NCBI RefSeq assembly: GCF_000330725.2
Contig: NZ_AMZY02000013.1
Location: 62,001-126,000 of the forward strand
Reading direction: 5' to 3'
Origin: Mariniradius saccharolyticus AK6
GTDB lineage: Bacteria; Bacteroidota; Bacteroidia; Cytophagales; Cyclobacteriaceae
Length of the DNA stretch: 64,000 bases
Position 1 is the stretch's first letter, and each line of letters opens with the position of its first letter. The notes below the pieces were generated by a model. That model saw only the letters and a program-made list of their open reading frames with translations, did not search any database and was not told the origin of the DNA. The translations under genes and the position numbers were made by a program. Below are positions 44,104 through 52,690 of the stretch, one piece after another.

Positions 44104-44988
44104 ATGAAAAGCAACATAGACTTTCCATTGATCACCATCCAAATTCTAAATTGGAATAGAGCAACTGAAACGGTCAGAGCCATTGAAAGTGCAATTAATC
44201 AAAGTTATCCAAATTTTGAAGTTGTCGTAGTTGACAACGGATCAACAGATGGGTCGGTAGAGTTAATCTCGGGTAGGTTCCCTAACCTGAAGATAGTATC
44301 TCTGTCAAAGAACTATGGTTGTCCGGGCGGGAGGAACAGAGGGATTTCAGAATGCAGCGGTGAGTATATTTTCTTTTGTGATAATGATGGTGTATTGCAT
44401 AAGGATGCCGTTAAATTTGCCTACGAAGAAATTTCTGGGAGAGCGGATTGTTTTGTAGTCACTGGGACAGTTCGAGAATTTTCAGATGAAAGGGAGATTG
44501 ATGTCAAATATGAAATTATCCCATCTGAAACCTATAAGATTCATACTTTTCAGGGGGGGATTTGTCTAATCAGGAAGAAGGTTTTTTCCACGATCGAACT
44601 TTTCCCAGACGACTATATATACGGGGGGGAAGAGCAGTATTTATCGTTTAGGATAATGGATAAGGGGTATGAGATTAGAAAATCTGAAAACGTGATTCTT
44701 TGGCACAAGAAATCAAGTTATGCGAGGAACGTCAAAAATGAAACCTTAAATAGTTGGAGAAATAAACTTGCGAATGTTTATCAACTTTACCCTATTGAGT
44801 ATTTTGTTCAATTTCTGATATATTTTGTTGTTGTATATCCCGTCTATGCACTCAAGGAAGGATTCTTTTTGGATTTTTTGCGAAGTATTCCGAAAATGTA
44901 TTCAAACATGATCAAGTACAAGAGGATACCAGTCACTAGAAAAACATTCAAAACCATAAATCATATCAGGACAATGCTTGGCATGTGA
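44104..44988 (+). CDS. Glycosyltransferase family 2
   Basis: Inverting GT-A glycosyltransferase of 294 residues. N-terminal nucleotide-binding region ITIQILNWNRATETVRAIES and VVVDNGSTDGSVELI (about 44-58), DxD-type motif FFCDNDGV (about 92-99), and the acceptor-side GGEEQYLSFR with the catalytic E/D (about 177-186). C-terminal hydrophobic segments (about 236-262) suggest membrane association. The ATG at 44104 is chosen; the frame could also begin at a TTG at 44095. It adds one sugar of the repeat unit; the donor is unknown. Confidence 0.92.
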   Translation: MKSNIDFPLITIQILNWNRATETVRAIESAINQSYPNFEVVVVDNGSTDGSVELISGRFPNLKIVSLSKNYGCPGGRNRGISECSGEYIFFCDNDGVLHKDAVKFAYEEISGRADCFVVTGTVREFSDEREIDVKYEIIPSETYKIHTFQGGICLIRKKVFSTIELFPDDYIYGGEEQYLSFRIMDKGYEIRKSENVILWHKKSSYARNVKNETLNSWRNKLANVYQLYPIEYFVQFLIYFVVVYPVYALKEGFFLDFLRSIPKMYSNMIKYKRIPVTRKTFKTINHIRTMLGM

Positions 44989-45032
44989 TTTAAAATCGCC
45001 TGATCCCAAGTTTTATACTTTGGAGTCCAAAA

Positions 45033-46166
45033 ATGCAAACGCTTTCAAGTTCTCTTTTCTACGTTTTTTTGATGTCAATTTCCATCTATGGGGCCCAACT
45101 TGCTTCTAAGGTTAAACTTAGAGAAATAGTGGAAAGGGAGAAAAGATATGGATTAAATCTTTTTCACATACTAGTTGTGGTTCTTTTGTCTTTTTTTGTT
45201 GGGTTCAGAAATGACGTAGGTGTAGATTGGAAGGGATATGTTCAAGATTTTTATTCCATATCAGAGATTCCTGATATTTTTTCTTCAGATCAATACTACG
45301 AAAAGGGATACCTAATCATAAATTGGATGGTTGGTAGGTTGGGTCTAGGATTCCAAATAATGTTTTTTGTTGTGTCAGTCATAACTTGGACATTTTTCTT
45401 CAGATCGGTCCAGAATTTTCTTTTGCCGTTACTGATGTACTTTCTTTTCGTTGACGAATATTTTTTTTGGGGGATGAATGGAGTTCGGCAATTTGCGGCA
45501 ATGGGAATTTGGGTATTTTCAGTCCGTTATATTTACGAGAGAAAACTATTTTACTATCTGTTTTATATCGGCATCGCAAGTTTATTTCATGCCACCGCTT
45601 GGCTAATGTTAGTCTTTTATTTTCTCAATTTTCAATTTTTATTCAAGAGAAGAATTTGGTTAGTGATTTATGGATTGTCAATACTGGTATTGGTCTCTGG
45701 AAACTTGACGCCAATATTGGATCAGATTCAATTAGGATTGCTCTTATTGGGCGATGGAGTTGAATCAGTAAGTAGATACTCAAGGTATGTTGAGTCGGGG
45801 AAATTCGTTGGATCTGAAGTGGGCATAGGTTTAGGATTCATTTATAAGCTGCTTATCAATGGGTTAATATTATGGTACTCCTCTAAATTAATTGCAGAGT
45901 TTGACTATTTGAGGATACACCTTTTTTTGTTTTTAGTTGGAGCAGTAATTTTTAACTTGTTTTTCGAGATTCAGCTTATAAACAGGCTTAATAGTTATTT
46001 TCTGATCATGAGGCCAATTTTACTTTCATATTTAGCGTATTACCTATGGTCTATTGAAAAAAAGAAATTGTTTTCACTTGGTTTGATGATTTCTTATTTC
46101 CTGCTGTTTCTGTTTGCGATTAGTGGAAATTCCAATAATTGCTGTCCCTATAAGATGATCTTTTGA
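45033..46166 (+). CDS. EpsG family / Wzy-like polysaccharide polymerase
   Basis: Integral membrane protein of 377 residues with about 10 hydrophobic helices and a large loop between helices 7 and 8 (about 235-270). VGFRNDVGVDWKGY near the start, and MNGVRQFAAMGIWVFSVRYI are the usual conserved positions of the EpsG/Wzy family (Arg in the first external loop, Arg-Gln in the middle helices). It is predicted to polymerise lipid-linked repeat units in the periplasm. Sequence is strongly AT-rich. Another O-antigen-ligase-type protein is not seen in the locus. Confidence 0.85.
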   Translation: MQTLSSSLFYVFLMSISIYGAQLASKVKLREIVEREKRYGLNLFHILVVVLLSFFVGFRNDVGVDWKGYVQDFYSISEIPDIFSSDQYYEKGYLIINWMVGRLGLGFQIMFFVVSVITWTFFFRSVQNFLLPLLMYFLFVDEYFFWGMNGVRQFAAMGIWVFSVRYIYERKLFYYLFYIGIASLFHATAWLMLVFYFLNFQFLFKRRIWLVIYGLSILVLVSGNLTPILDQIQLGLLLLGDGVESVSRYSRYVESGKFVGSEVGIGLGFIYKLLINGLILWYSSKLIAEFDYLRIHLFLFLVGAVIFNLFFEIQLINRLNSYFLIMRPILLSYLAYYLWSIEKKKLFSLGLMISYFLLFLFAISGNSNNCCPYKMIF

Positions 46167-46240
46167 TTGTTTATACATTTCTATGCACCATTATTCTGAA
46201 CAAATATTTAGCAGATTAGGTCTATAACGATAATATTAGA

Positions 46241-46846
46241 ATGATGTTAGTTTATTATTGGTCAAAAATCTTAAAGAAACTACGTGGAGCTGCTATAAAG
46301 AATTCCACGATTGACCCAAGCTCAAAAATTGAATCAGGGAGCCATATCGTAAATACTCAAATGGGTAAACACTCATTTTGCGGGTATGATTGTGAAATTA
46401 TCAATTGTGAAATCGGATCGTTCTGCTCAATAGCGAATGGTGTGGTTATTGGTGGCGGTTCCCATCCCATTGATTGGGTGGGTACATCTCCAGTATTTTA
46501 TGAAGGTAGGGATAGTGTCAAGGCTAAGTTTTCCACTTTTTCGAGGGTTGCGCCGAAGAAAACGACCGTGGGGCATGATGTTTGGATTGGACAAAACGCA
46601 TTGATCAAGCAGGGTGTTAGTATTGGGACCGGTGCGGTGATCGGCATGGGCAGCGTTGTCACTAAAGATGTTCCCCCTTATGCAATATTTGCAGGAAACC
46701 CAGCGAAACTAGTCCGATTTAGATTTGACGAAATTATTATTGAAAGACTTCTGTCTTCCAAATGGTGGGAATTGGATGAAGACACGCTTACTCGTGCAGC
46801 CGTTCATATCAAAGATCCGTTGGCTTTCCTAAAGTTCTTGGAATGA
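46241..46846 (+). CDS. CatB-related O-acyltransferase (left-handed beta-helix)
   Basis: Hexapeptide-repeat acyltransferase of 201 residues. Repeats run from about 28 to 165, including GSFCSIANGVVIGGGSHPID, whose His is the family's catalytic residue, and VWIGQNALIKQGVSIGTGAV. The C-terminal FAGNPAKLVRFRF is typical of xenobiotic/O-acetyltransferases of this group. It probably O-acetylates a sugar of the polymer; an N-acetyltransferase role on an amino-sugar precursor is possible and would matter for the diamino-sugar pathway. The stop overlaps the next start (ATGA). The start could be ATG 46241 or 46244. Confidence 0.9.
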   Translation: MMLVYYWSKILKKLRGAAIKNSTIDPSSKIESGSHIVNTQMGKHSFCGYDCEIINCEIGSFCSIANGVVIGGGSHPIDWVGTSPVFYEGRDSVKAKFSTFSRVAPKKTTVGHDVWIGQNALIKQGVSIGTGAVIGMGSVVTKDVPPYAIFAGNPAKLVRFRFDEIIIERLLSSKWWELDEDTLTRAAVHIKDPLAFLKFLE

Positions 46847-48000
46847 AGATTCTACATTGCTGTCTAGCTGCTTTTTACATCGACAACTTCGGCTATCAGG
46901 AAAACATTTTGCCGAAAATGCATAAGCTCCTTGGCCATGATGTGACCATTCTTGCCTCTACTGAAACTTACATTGGCTCTAAATTGGGCTATACCTCCCC
47001 TGGAGAATATATCAACGAGAATGGAATACCTGTTAAAAGAATTCCTTATTCTCGATTCATTCCAAGTGTGCTTGTGAGGAAACTTCGGTTATATGAAGGG
47101 ATTGGGGCTTTTTTGAAAAAAGTTAATCCGGACATTATCTTTCTTCATGATGTCCAATTTTTGAGCATTGTGGAGATTGTTCGTTTTGCGCAAAGAAACC
47201 CCAATGTTAAGATCTATGCTGACGGGCATACGGATTTTGGGAATAGTGCAAAGAATTGGGTTTCTAGGAACATTTTGCACAAAGTAATATACAAGTGGTG
47301 CGCGAAAATGATTGAGCCTTATGTTTCCAAATTTTGGGGAGTCACGCCGTTGCGGGTTGATTTTTTTATAGATGTATATGGTATCAATAAGGAAAAGGTC
47401 GACTTGCTTGTTCTTGGTCTCGATGATTCAGAGTTGGATATTACTAACAAGGCTTTCGTGAGGGAAAAAGTAAGAACGAAGCATGGCCTTGGTGAAAAAT
47501 TTGTCTTTATCTCTGGAGGCAAGATTGATCGACGGAAAAATATACATCTACTTTTGGAAGCCTTTTCGGATAAAGCCTTTGATGATTATCATTTAATTTT
47601 ATTTGGTTCTATCACTGACGAGATGAGGGTAGAGATAGAAAAGCATCTAGGACAATCTAACATAACCTATCTTAAATGGCTTGAGCCAAAACAGGTATCC
47701 GAATATTTTATGGCAGCCGATTTTGGGGTTTTCCCTGGGACACATTCAGTATTGTGGGAACAAGCTGTTGGTGTGGGGTTGCCTGCAATATTCTGTAAGT
47801 GGGATGGAGTTACTCACGTGGATGTAGGAGGCAATTGCGTTTTTATCGAATCAATCTCTGCAGAGAAGATCGGAAAAACAATGCATGAAATTGTGATGGA
47901 TTCAAATAGATTTGCATCTCTTAGAAAAAATGCAGAGGAAAAAGGGCCAAAAGTGTTTTCATACACTGAAATCGCCAAAAAATCAATCGATATGAATTAA
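46843..48000 (+). CDS. Glycosyltransferase family 4
   Basis: GT-B glycosyltransferase of 385 residues. The C-terminal half shows the GT4 donor-binding pattern: FISGGKIDRRKNIHLLLEAF (about 223-242), DFGVFPGTHSVLWEQAVGVG (about 294-313, with the conserved Glu). The N-terminal half carries NEIL-like acceptor features (HCCLAAFYIDNFGYQENILP) seen in EPS transferases. Its ATG overlaps the acyltransferase stop. Donor and linkage are unknown. The WbpG-type gene starts 15 bp downstream. Confidence 0.9.
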   Translation: MKILHCCLAAFYIDNFGYQENILPKMHKLLGHDVTILASTETYIGSKLGYTSPGEYINENGIPVKRIPYSRFIPSVLVRKLRLYEGIGAFLKKVNPDIIFLHDVQFLSIVEIVRFAQRNPNVKIYADGHTDFGNSAKNWVSRNILHKVIYKWCAKMIEPYVSKFWGVTPLRVDFFIDVYGINKEKVDLLVLGLDDSELDITNKAFVREKVRTKHGLGEKFVFISGGKIDRRKNIHLLLEAFSDKAFDDYHLILFGSITDEMRVEIEKHLGQSNITYLKWLEPKQVSEYFMAADFGVFPGTHSVLWEQAVGVGLPAIFCKWDGVTHVDVGGNCVFIESISAEKIGKTMHEIVMDSNRFASLRKNAEEKGPKVFSYTEIAKKSIDMN

Positions 48001-48014
48001 TATTTAGGTAACTA

Positions 48015-49148
48015 ATGAAAAAATATCAAATCTGTACTAATTGCGTAATGGATACCTCAGATTCAAAAATCGTTTTTGATGACAAGGGAGTATGTGACCA
48101 TTGCAATACTTTTTATAACGACATTCTTCCTTTTTGGCATACGGATGAGCGTGGTAGGAAGAAACTCGAAGATTTGGTTAATAAGATCAAGAAAGAGGGA
48201 AAGGACAAGGATTTTGATTGCCTTATGGGGATGAGTGGAGGAATTGATAGTTCCTATCTCTTGTACATTATGGTAAAGGAGTTTGGTTTGAGGCCGCTGG
48301 TTTTTCACGTAGATGCAGGGTGGAATTCCCAAATTGCTGTAAACAACATCGAAAGATTGGTTGATGGATTGGGTTTGGACTTATATACCGAGGTCATTAA
48401 TTGGGAGGAAATAAAGGATCTACAATTGGCGTTTTTTAAATCCGGGGTGCCTCATGTAGATGTCCCACAGGATCACGCTTTTTTCGCGACTATGTATAAG
48501 TTCGCTAGCAAACATAAAATCAAATACATACTAACTGGAGGTAATTATTCAACCGAGTGTGTTAGAAATCCTTTAGAATGGATGTATTATCAGTCCGATT
48601 CGATTCAGCTCAAAGATATATACAAGAAGCATGGTACAGGAAAACTGAGAGACTATCCCGTGACGAACATATTATGGCACAAAATATATCTTCCCTATAT
48701 CAAGGGAATCAAGTTGATCAGACCCTTGGATTTTGTACCCTACAATAAAGAAAAAGCGATGGAAGAGCTGGTCAATAAATTTGGCTATCAGAAATACCCT
48801 CAAAAACACTTCGAGTCGAGATTCACCAGATTTTACGAGAGCTTTTGGTTGTATGAGCGATTTGGGTATGATGTGAGGAGAGTGCAGTTTTCAAGCCTTA
48901 TTTTGACGAACCAAATGACCCGGGAAGAGGCATTGAGGGCATTAGAAAATCTTCCCTATGATCCCGAAAACATCAAACACGACTTTGAGTATGTGGCTAA
49001 CAAATTGGGAATAACCGTGGAAGAATTGAATCACTATTTTCATTTACCCAAGAAAACCTACAAAGACTTTAAGTCACAGGAGAGTATTTACAATGTTGGG
49101 GCCAAAGTCATGCGAGTACTTGGAAAGGAAAAAGGAGGTAAACGATGA
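48015..49148 (+). CDS. wbpG: N-acetyl sugar amidotransferase (WbpG-like)
   Basis: ATP-dependent amidotransferase of the PP-loop (tRNA thiolase/NAD synthase-like) fold, 377 residues, that together with HisH/HisF-like partners converts an N-acetyl group of a sugar nucleotide into an acetamidino group. N-terminal cysteines C7, C10, C27 and C30 (CTNC, CDHC) form a predicted zinc site; the PP-loop is SGGIDSS (74-80). TGGNYSTECVRNP and WHKIYLPYIKG match the WbpG/LegG-type family. It overlaps the HisH-like gene by 4 bp (ATGA). In Pseudomonas aeruginosa O5 this enzyme makes the amidino group of a mannuronate derivative. Confidence 0.92.
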   Translation: MKKYQICTNCVMDTSDSKIVFDDKGVCDHCNTFYNDILPFWHTDERGRKKLEDLVNKIKKEGKDKDFDCLMGMSGGIDSSYLLYIMVKEFGLRPLVFHVDAGWNSQIAVNNIERLVDGLGLDLYTEVINWEEIKDLQLAFFKSGVPHVDVPQDHAFFATMYKFASKHKIKYILTGGNYSTECVRNPLEWMYYQSDSIQLKDIYKKHGTGKLRDYPVTNILWHKIYLPYIKGIKLIRPLDFVPYNKEKAMEELVNKFGYQKYPQKHFESRFTRFYESFWLYERFGYDVRRVQFSSLILTNQMTREEALRALENLPYDPENIKHDFEYVANKLGITVEELNHYFHLPKKTYKDFKSQESIYNVGAKVMRVLGKEKGGKR

Positions 49149-49759
49149 TAGGCATTATTGACTACGGATCTGGAAATATTCAAGCTATAAAGAACATATA
49201 CAACAGACTTAACATTCCGGCTGAAATCCTCAGTACTCCAGAGTCATTGGAAAGTGCAGAAAGGCTTTTGCTTCCAGGGGTAGGGGCCTTCGACGCAACG
49301 ATGAATCAGCTGATTTCCTCTGGACTTAAAGACAAGCTTGATGAGTTGGTATTGGAGAGAAAAAGAAAGATTTTGGGAATTTGTGTCGGAATGCAGATTT
49401 TGGCGCAATCCAGCGAAGAGGGCCATACACCTGGGCTGGGCTGGCTGGCAGGGCGAGTCAAAAGATTTAATGTCGCCAATTTTACCCAGAAGCCTTATCT
49501 CCCCCATATGGGTTGGAACACGGTGGAAATTCAACGAGCCCACCCCATCTTCGACGGGATAGACCACGATATGGGGTTTTATTTCGTTCATAGTTATTTT
49601 TTCGATGCCCAAAATGTGGACGACATCCTGTCTTTGACCCATTATGGTACTGAGTTCGCGTCAGGGGTTGCCAGCGGAAACGTTTTTGGATTCCAGTTCC
49701 ACCCCGAAAAGAGCCATTCAAATGGTGTGCGGCTATTGGAAAACTTTGCTAAAATTTAG
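49145..49759 (+). CDS. hisH: HisH-like glutamine amidotransferase subunit of the acetamidino cassette
   Basis: Class I glutaminase of 204 residues. Nucleophile C80 in GICVGMQ, with H186 and E188 in FHPEKS completing the triad. DYGSGNIQAIKN and LLPGVGAFD are HisH hallmarks. No hisA, hisB or other histidine gene is nearby; position between WbpG and the HisF2-like protein shows that it supplies ammonia for amidination rather than for imidazole-glycerol phosphate. It overlaps WbpG at its start and is 2 bp from the HisF2-like gene. Confidence 0.92.
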   Translation: MIGIIDYGSGNIQAIKNIYNRLNIPAEILSTPESLESAERLLLPGVGAFDATMNQLISSGLKDKLDELVLERKRKILGICVGMQILAQSSEEGHTPGLGWLAGRVKRFNVANFTQKPYLPHMGWNTVEIQRAHPIFDGIDHDMGFYFVHSYFFDAQNVDDILSLTHYGTEFASGVASGNVFGFQFHPEKSHSNGVRLLENFAKI

Positions 49760-49761
49760 CC

Positions 49762-50538
49762 ATGCTTAGGTCAAGAATTATCCCATGCTTGTTAGTCCAC
49801 AAAAAAGGGCTAGTCAAAACCGTCAAATTCAAGGATCCCAAGTATGTCGGCGATCCACTGAATGCCGTCAAGATATTTAATGAGAAAGAAGTGGATGAAT
49901 TAATGGTCTTAGATATCGATGCCACGGTAGAAGGTAGGGGACCTGATTTTGAGCTAATCAAAAAACTTGCGATAGAATGCAGGATGCCATTCTGCTACGG
50001 TGGTGGAGTGACCACAGTCGAGCAGGCAAAAACAATCATTAGTTTGGGGGCGGAAAAGGTTGCGTTGAGTTCCTCTGCAATTAAAGACCGTCGTTTGTTG
50101 AGGGATATTGGAGTCGCAGTCGGCGTCCAGAGTGTGGTTGTCGTGATTGATGTTAAAAAGACGGGGGGCTTATTCGGTAAGACTTTTGAAGTCTTCATTA
50201 AAAATGGCAAGGAAAAAGTTGACGTGAAATTGTCTAAACTTATTCAGGATCTCAATGAGATAGGTGTGGGGGAGATCGTCATCAATTCCATAGATAGAGA
50301 CGGTACCATGGAAGGTTACGATTTGGAATTGGTCGATTCGATCCGGAATCAAACAGATTTTCCAATCACGGTCCTAGGCGGGGCGGGCACCTTTTCCGAT
50401 ATCAAGTCGCTTATTGATAGATATAGAATCATCGGTGCTGCTGCGGGTAGTCTATTTGTCTTCAAAGGAAAATATAGAGCAGTATTGATTAGCTACCCAA
50501 ATCGAAGTGAAAAGAAGTCGATTCTTAATTTAAGTTGA
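49762..50538 (+). CDS. AglZ/HisF2 family acetamidino modification protein
   Basis: HisF-fold (beta/alpha)8 protein of 258 residues. The N-terminal IIPCLLV has Leu11 where biosynthetic HisF has the catalytic Asp11, while D130 (VVIDVKK) and NSIDRDGTMEGYD are kept. This Leu is the variant seen in sugar-modifying HisF2 proteins, so the gene is not histidine biosynthesis. KDPKYVGDPLNAVKIFNEKEVDEL is the family stretch (interrupted here by mention only of its ends KDPK and VDEL positions 24-46). It channels ammonia from the HisH-like glutaminase to the WbpG enzyme. The three genes form a tight cassette. Confidence 0.93.
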   Translation: MLRSRIIPCLLVHKKGLVKTVKFKDPKYVGDPLNAVKIFNEKEVDELMVLDIDATVEGRGPDFELIKKLAIECRMPFCYGGGVTTVEQAKTIISLGAEKVALSSSAIKDRRLLRDIGVAVGVQSVVVVIDVKKTGGLFGKTFEVFIKNGKEKVDVKLSKLIQDLNEIGVGEIVINSIDRDGTMEGYDLELVDSIRNQTDFPITVLGGAGTFSDIKSLIDRYRIIGAAAGSLFVFKGKYRAVLISYPNRSEKKSILNLS

Positions 50539-50541
50539 TCA

Positions 50542-52665
50542 ATGAAACAGATTATACAGGACCTAAAAAACGGCCATACAATTCTAGAGGAAGTACCAGC
50601 TCCAGAAGTCAAAACTGGCCAAATTTTGATCCAAACAACACGAAGTTTGGTTTCCTTGGGTACGGAGAGGATGCTTGTTGAGTTCGGCAAAGCCAATTTT
50701 TTGGAAAAAGCCCGTCAGCAGCCAGATAAAGTAAAGGAAGTGCTCCAAAAGGTGAAGACGGATGGTTTGAGACCTACCATTAATGCGGTGATGAACAAAC
50801 TTGGTCAACCGTTGCCATTGGGCTATTGCAACGTCGGTAGGGTCATTGGCATCGGCAAAGGTGTCACAGACTTTAAAGTTGGCGATCGGGTAGTCTCCAA
50901 TGGACCCCACGCAGAGTACGTTTCAATACCAAAAAATTTGGTTGCACGAATTCCGGACGATGTATCAGATGAAGATGCTTCCTTCACGGTGATTGGAGCC
51001 ATTGGCCTGCAGGGAATAAGGCTGGCAAATCCCACATTTGGGGAAACTTTTGTGGTCGTAGGCCTTGGGCTAATCGGTCTAATTACTGCCCAGCTCTTAA
51101 AGGCGAACGGATGTCGTGTTATAGGATTTGATTTTGATCAGGCCAAGGTGGATTTGGCTAATACTTTTGGTGTAGTGGGGGTGAATCCGAGTAAAGGCAT
51201 CGACCCTGTTGCGTTTGTGAATTCGGTGACAGACGCTGTTGGCGCCGACGGCGTTATCATCACGGCTTCAAATAAAAGCAATGAAATAATCTCACAGGCG
51301 GCGAGGATGTCACGCAAGAGAGGAAGGATCGTTCTAATCGGCGTTATCGGATTGGATATTTCGAGGGCTGATTTTTATGAAAAGGAGTTGACTTTCCAAG
51401 TGTCATGCTCATACGGTCCCGGCAGATATGACGAACATTACGAGCAAAAGGGGCAGGATTACCCCCTAGCTTTTGTAAGATGGACTGAAAAGAGAAATTT
51501 CGAAGCAGTCCTTCATGCCATTTCTACCGGAGCAATCAAGGTTGGACCACTGATAACTGAAAGGATTCCTTTGGAACAATTCGACCAAATTTACGGCAAT
51601 ATGTCCAATGGGAGGTCAATCGCTTCCATCCTCGAATATTCGGAAAACGATGAAATCCCGAAAAGGACAATTTCACTAGTCCACAGCAAAATCAAATCAG
51701 GTAGTGGGGTCGTCGGAATAATCGGAGCGGGTAATTTCACTTCGGCCATGATTCTTCCGTGCTTGAAAAAGACCCAGGCAAGGCTGAAAGTCATTTCTAG
51801 TTCAGGTGGCTTGTCCGGAACCGTGCTAGCGAAAAAATTTGGTGTGGAACAATCAACCACGAGCAATCAAAGTATTCTTGATGATCAGGAAGTCGATTTG
51901 GTCATGGTTACTACAAGGCACAATTCCCATGCAAATCTTGTAATTCAATCACTTCTTGCAGATAAACATGTATTTGTTGAAAAGCCGCTTGCGCTGACAA
52001 ATGAAGAGTTGATGCGAATACTGGATGTTTATCACCAATCTGGTAAGTCGATTTCTGTTGGCTTCAACAGGAGATTTGCACCTCTTGCATTGCAGATGAG
52101 AAATGCTTTGGGTTCGACTGATACGCCAATGAACATAGTGGCTACCATGAATGCAGGATTTATTCCAGGTAATTCTTGGGTTCACGATTTGGAAGTAGGT
52201 GGGGGAAGAATCATAGGGGAGGCTTGTCATTTTATTGACCTGTGCACCTACCTCACAGGATCCTTAGTCAACTCTGTCTGTATGAATTCGCTTGGGGAAA
52301 ATCCTGAAGAGAATACCGATAATGCGAGCATTTTGCTGTCCTATGAGAATGGGTCAAATGCGGTCATTAATTACTTTTCAAATGGGCACAAAAGCTATTC
52401 GAAGGAGAGGATTGAAGTTTTTCATCAGGGCAGGGTGCTGATTATGGACAATTGGCGGAAGTTGCAGGGGTATGGATTTAGGAATTTCAGTTCAGCTTCG
52501 TCAGGGCAGGACAAAGGGCATCAAATCCAGTTTAATCGATTAATTGACTCTATTAAGAGAGGTGGTGATCCCATTATCCCAATCGATGAATTAGTGAATA
52601 CGACTAAGGCAAGCTTTGCTGCGATCGAAAGCTTGAAGTCCAAGTCATGGGTTTCAGTACAATAG
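50542..52665 (+). CDS. Bi-domain oxidoreductase (medium-chain dehydrogenase-like + Gfo/Idh/MocA)
   Basis: Fusion of 707 residues with two Rossmann domains. The first (about 1-360) is MDR-like with VVVGLGLIGLITAQLL (about 171-186) but lacks the usual catalytic zinc cysteine: the corresponding segment reads TRSLVSLGTER. The second (about 390-700) is Gfo/Idh/MocA-like with IGAGNFTSAMI at the cofactor site and the EKP motif in FVEKPLALT. This architecture is common in Bacteroidota EPS loci and usually sits beside a heparinase-fold gene, as here. Its reaction is unknown; one possibility is the C3 oxidation step that WbpB performs elsewhere. It is 3 bp from the HisF2-like stop. Confidence 0.88.
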   Translation: MKQIIQDLKNGHTILEEVPAPEVKTGQILIQTTRSLVSLGTERMLVEFGKANFLEKARQQPDKVKEVLQKVKTDGLRPTINAVMNKLGQPLPLGYCNVGRVIGIGKGVTDFKVGDRVVSNGPHAEYVSIPKNLVARIPDDVSDEDASFTVIGAIGLQGIRLANPTFGETFVVVGLGLIGLITAQLLKANGCRVIGFDFDQAKVDLANTFGVVGVNPSKGIDPVAFVNSVTDAVGADGVIITASNKSNEIISQAARMSRKRGRIVLIGVIGLDISRADFYEKELTFQVSCSYGPGRYDEHYEQKGQDYPLAFVRWTEKRNFEAVLHAISTGAIKVGPLITERIPLEQFDQIYGNMSNGRSIASILEYSENDEIPKRTISLVHSKIKSGSGVVGIIGAGNFTSAMILPCLKKTQARLKVISSSGGLSGTVLAKKFGVEQSTTSNQSILDDQEVDLVMVTTRHNSHANLVIQSLLADKHVFVEKPLALTNEELMRILDVYHQSGKSISVGFNRRFAPLALQMRNALGSTDTPMNIVATMNAGFIPGNSWVHDLEVGGGRIIGEACHFIDLCTYLTGSLVNSVCMNSLGENPEENTDNASILLSYENGSNAVINYFSNGHKSYSKERIEVFHQGRVLIMDNWRKLQGYGFRNFSSASSGQDKGHQIQFNRLIDSIKRGGDPIIPIDELVNTTKASFAAIESLKSKSWVSVQ

Positions 52666-52690
52666 AACTAGCGACAGCGATTAAGGGAAT

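Noticed and set aside
49145-50538. Histidine biosynthesis hisH-hisF pair
   Set aside because: No other his genes are nearby, WbpG overlaps hisH, and the HisF-like protein has Leu instead of Asp11.
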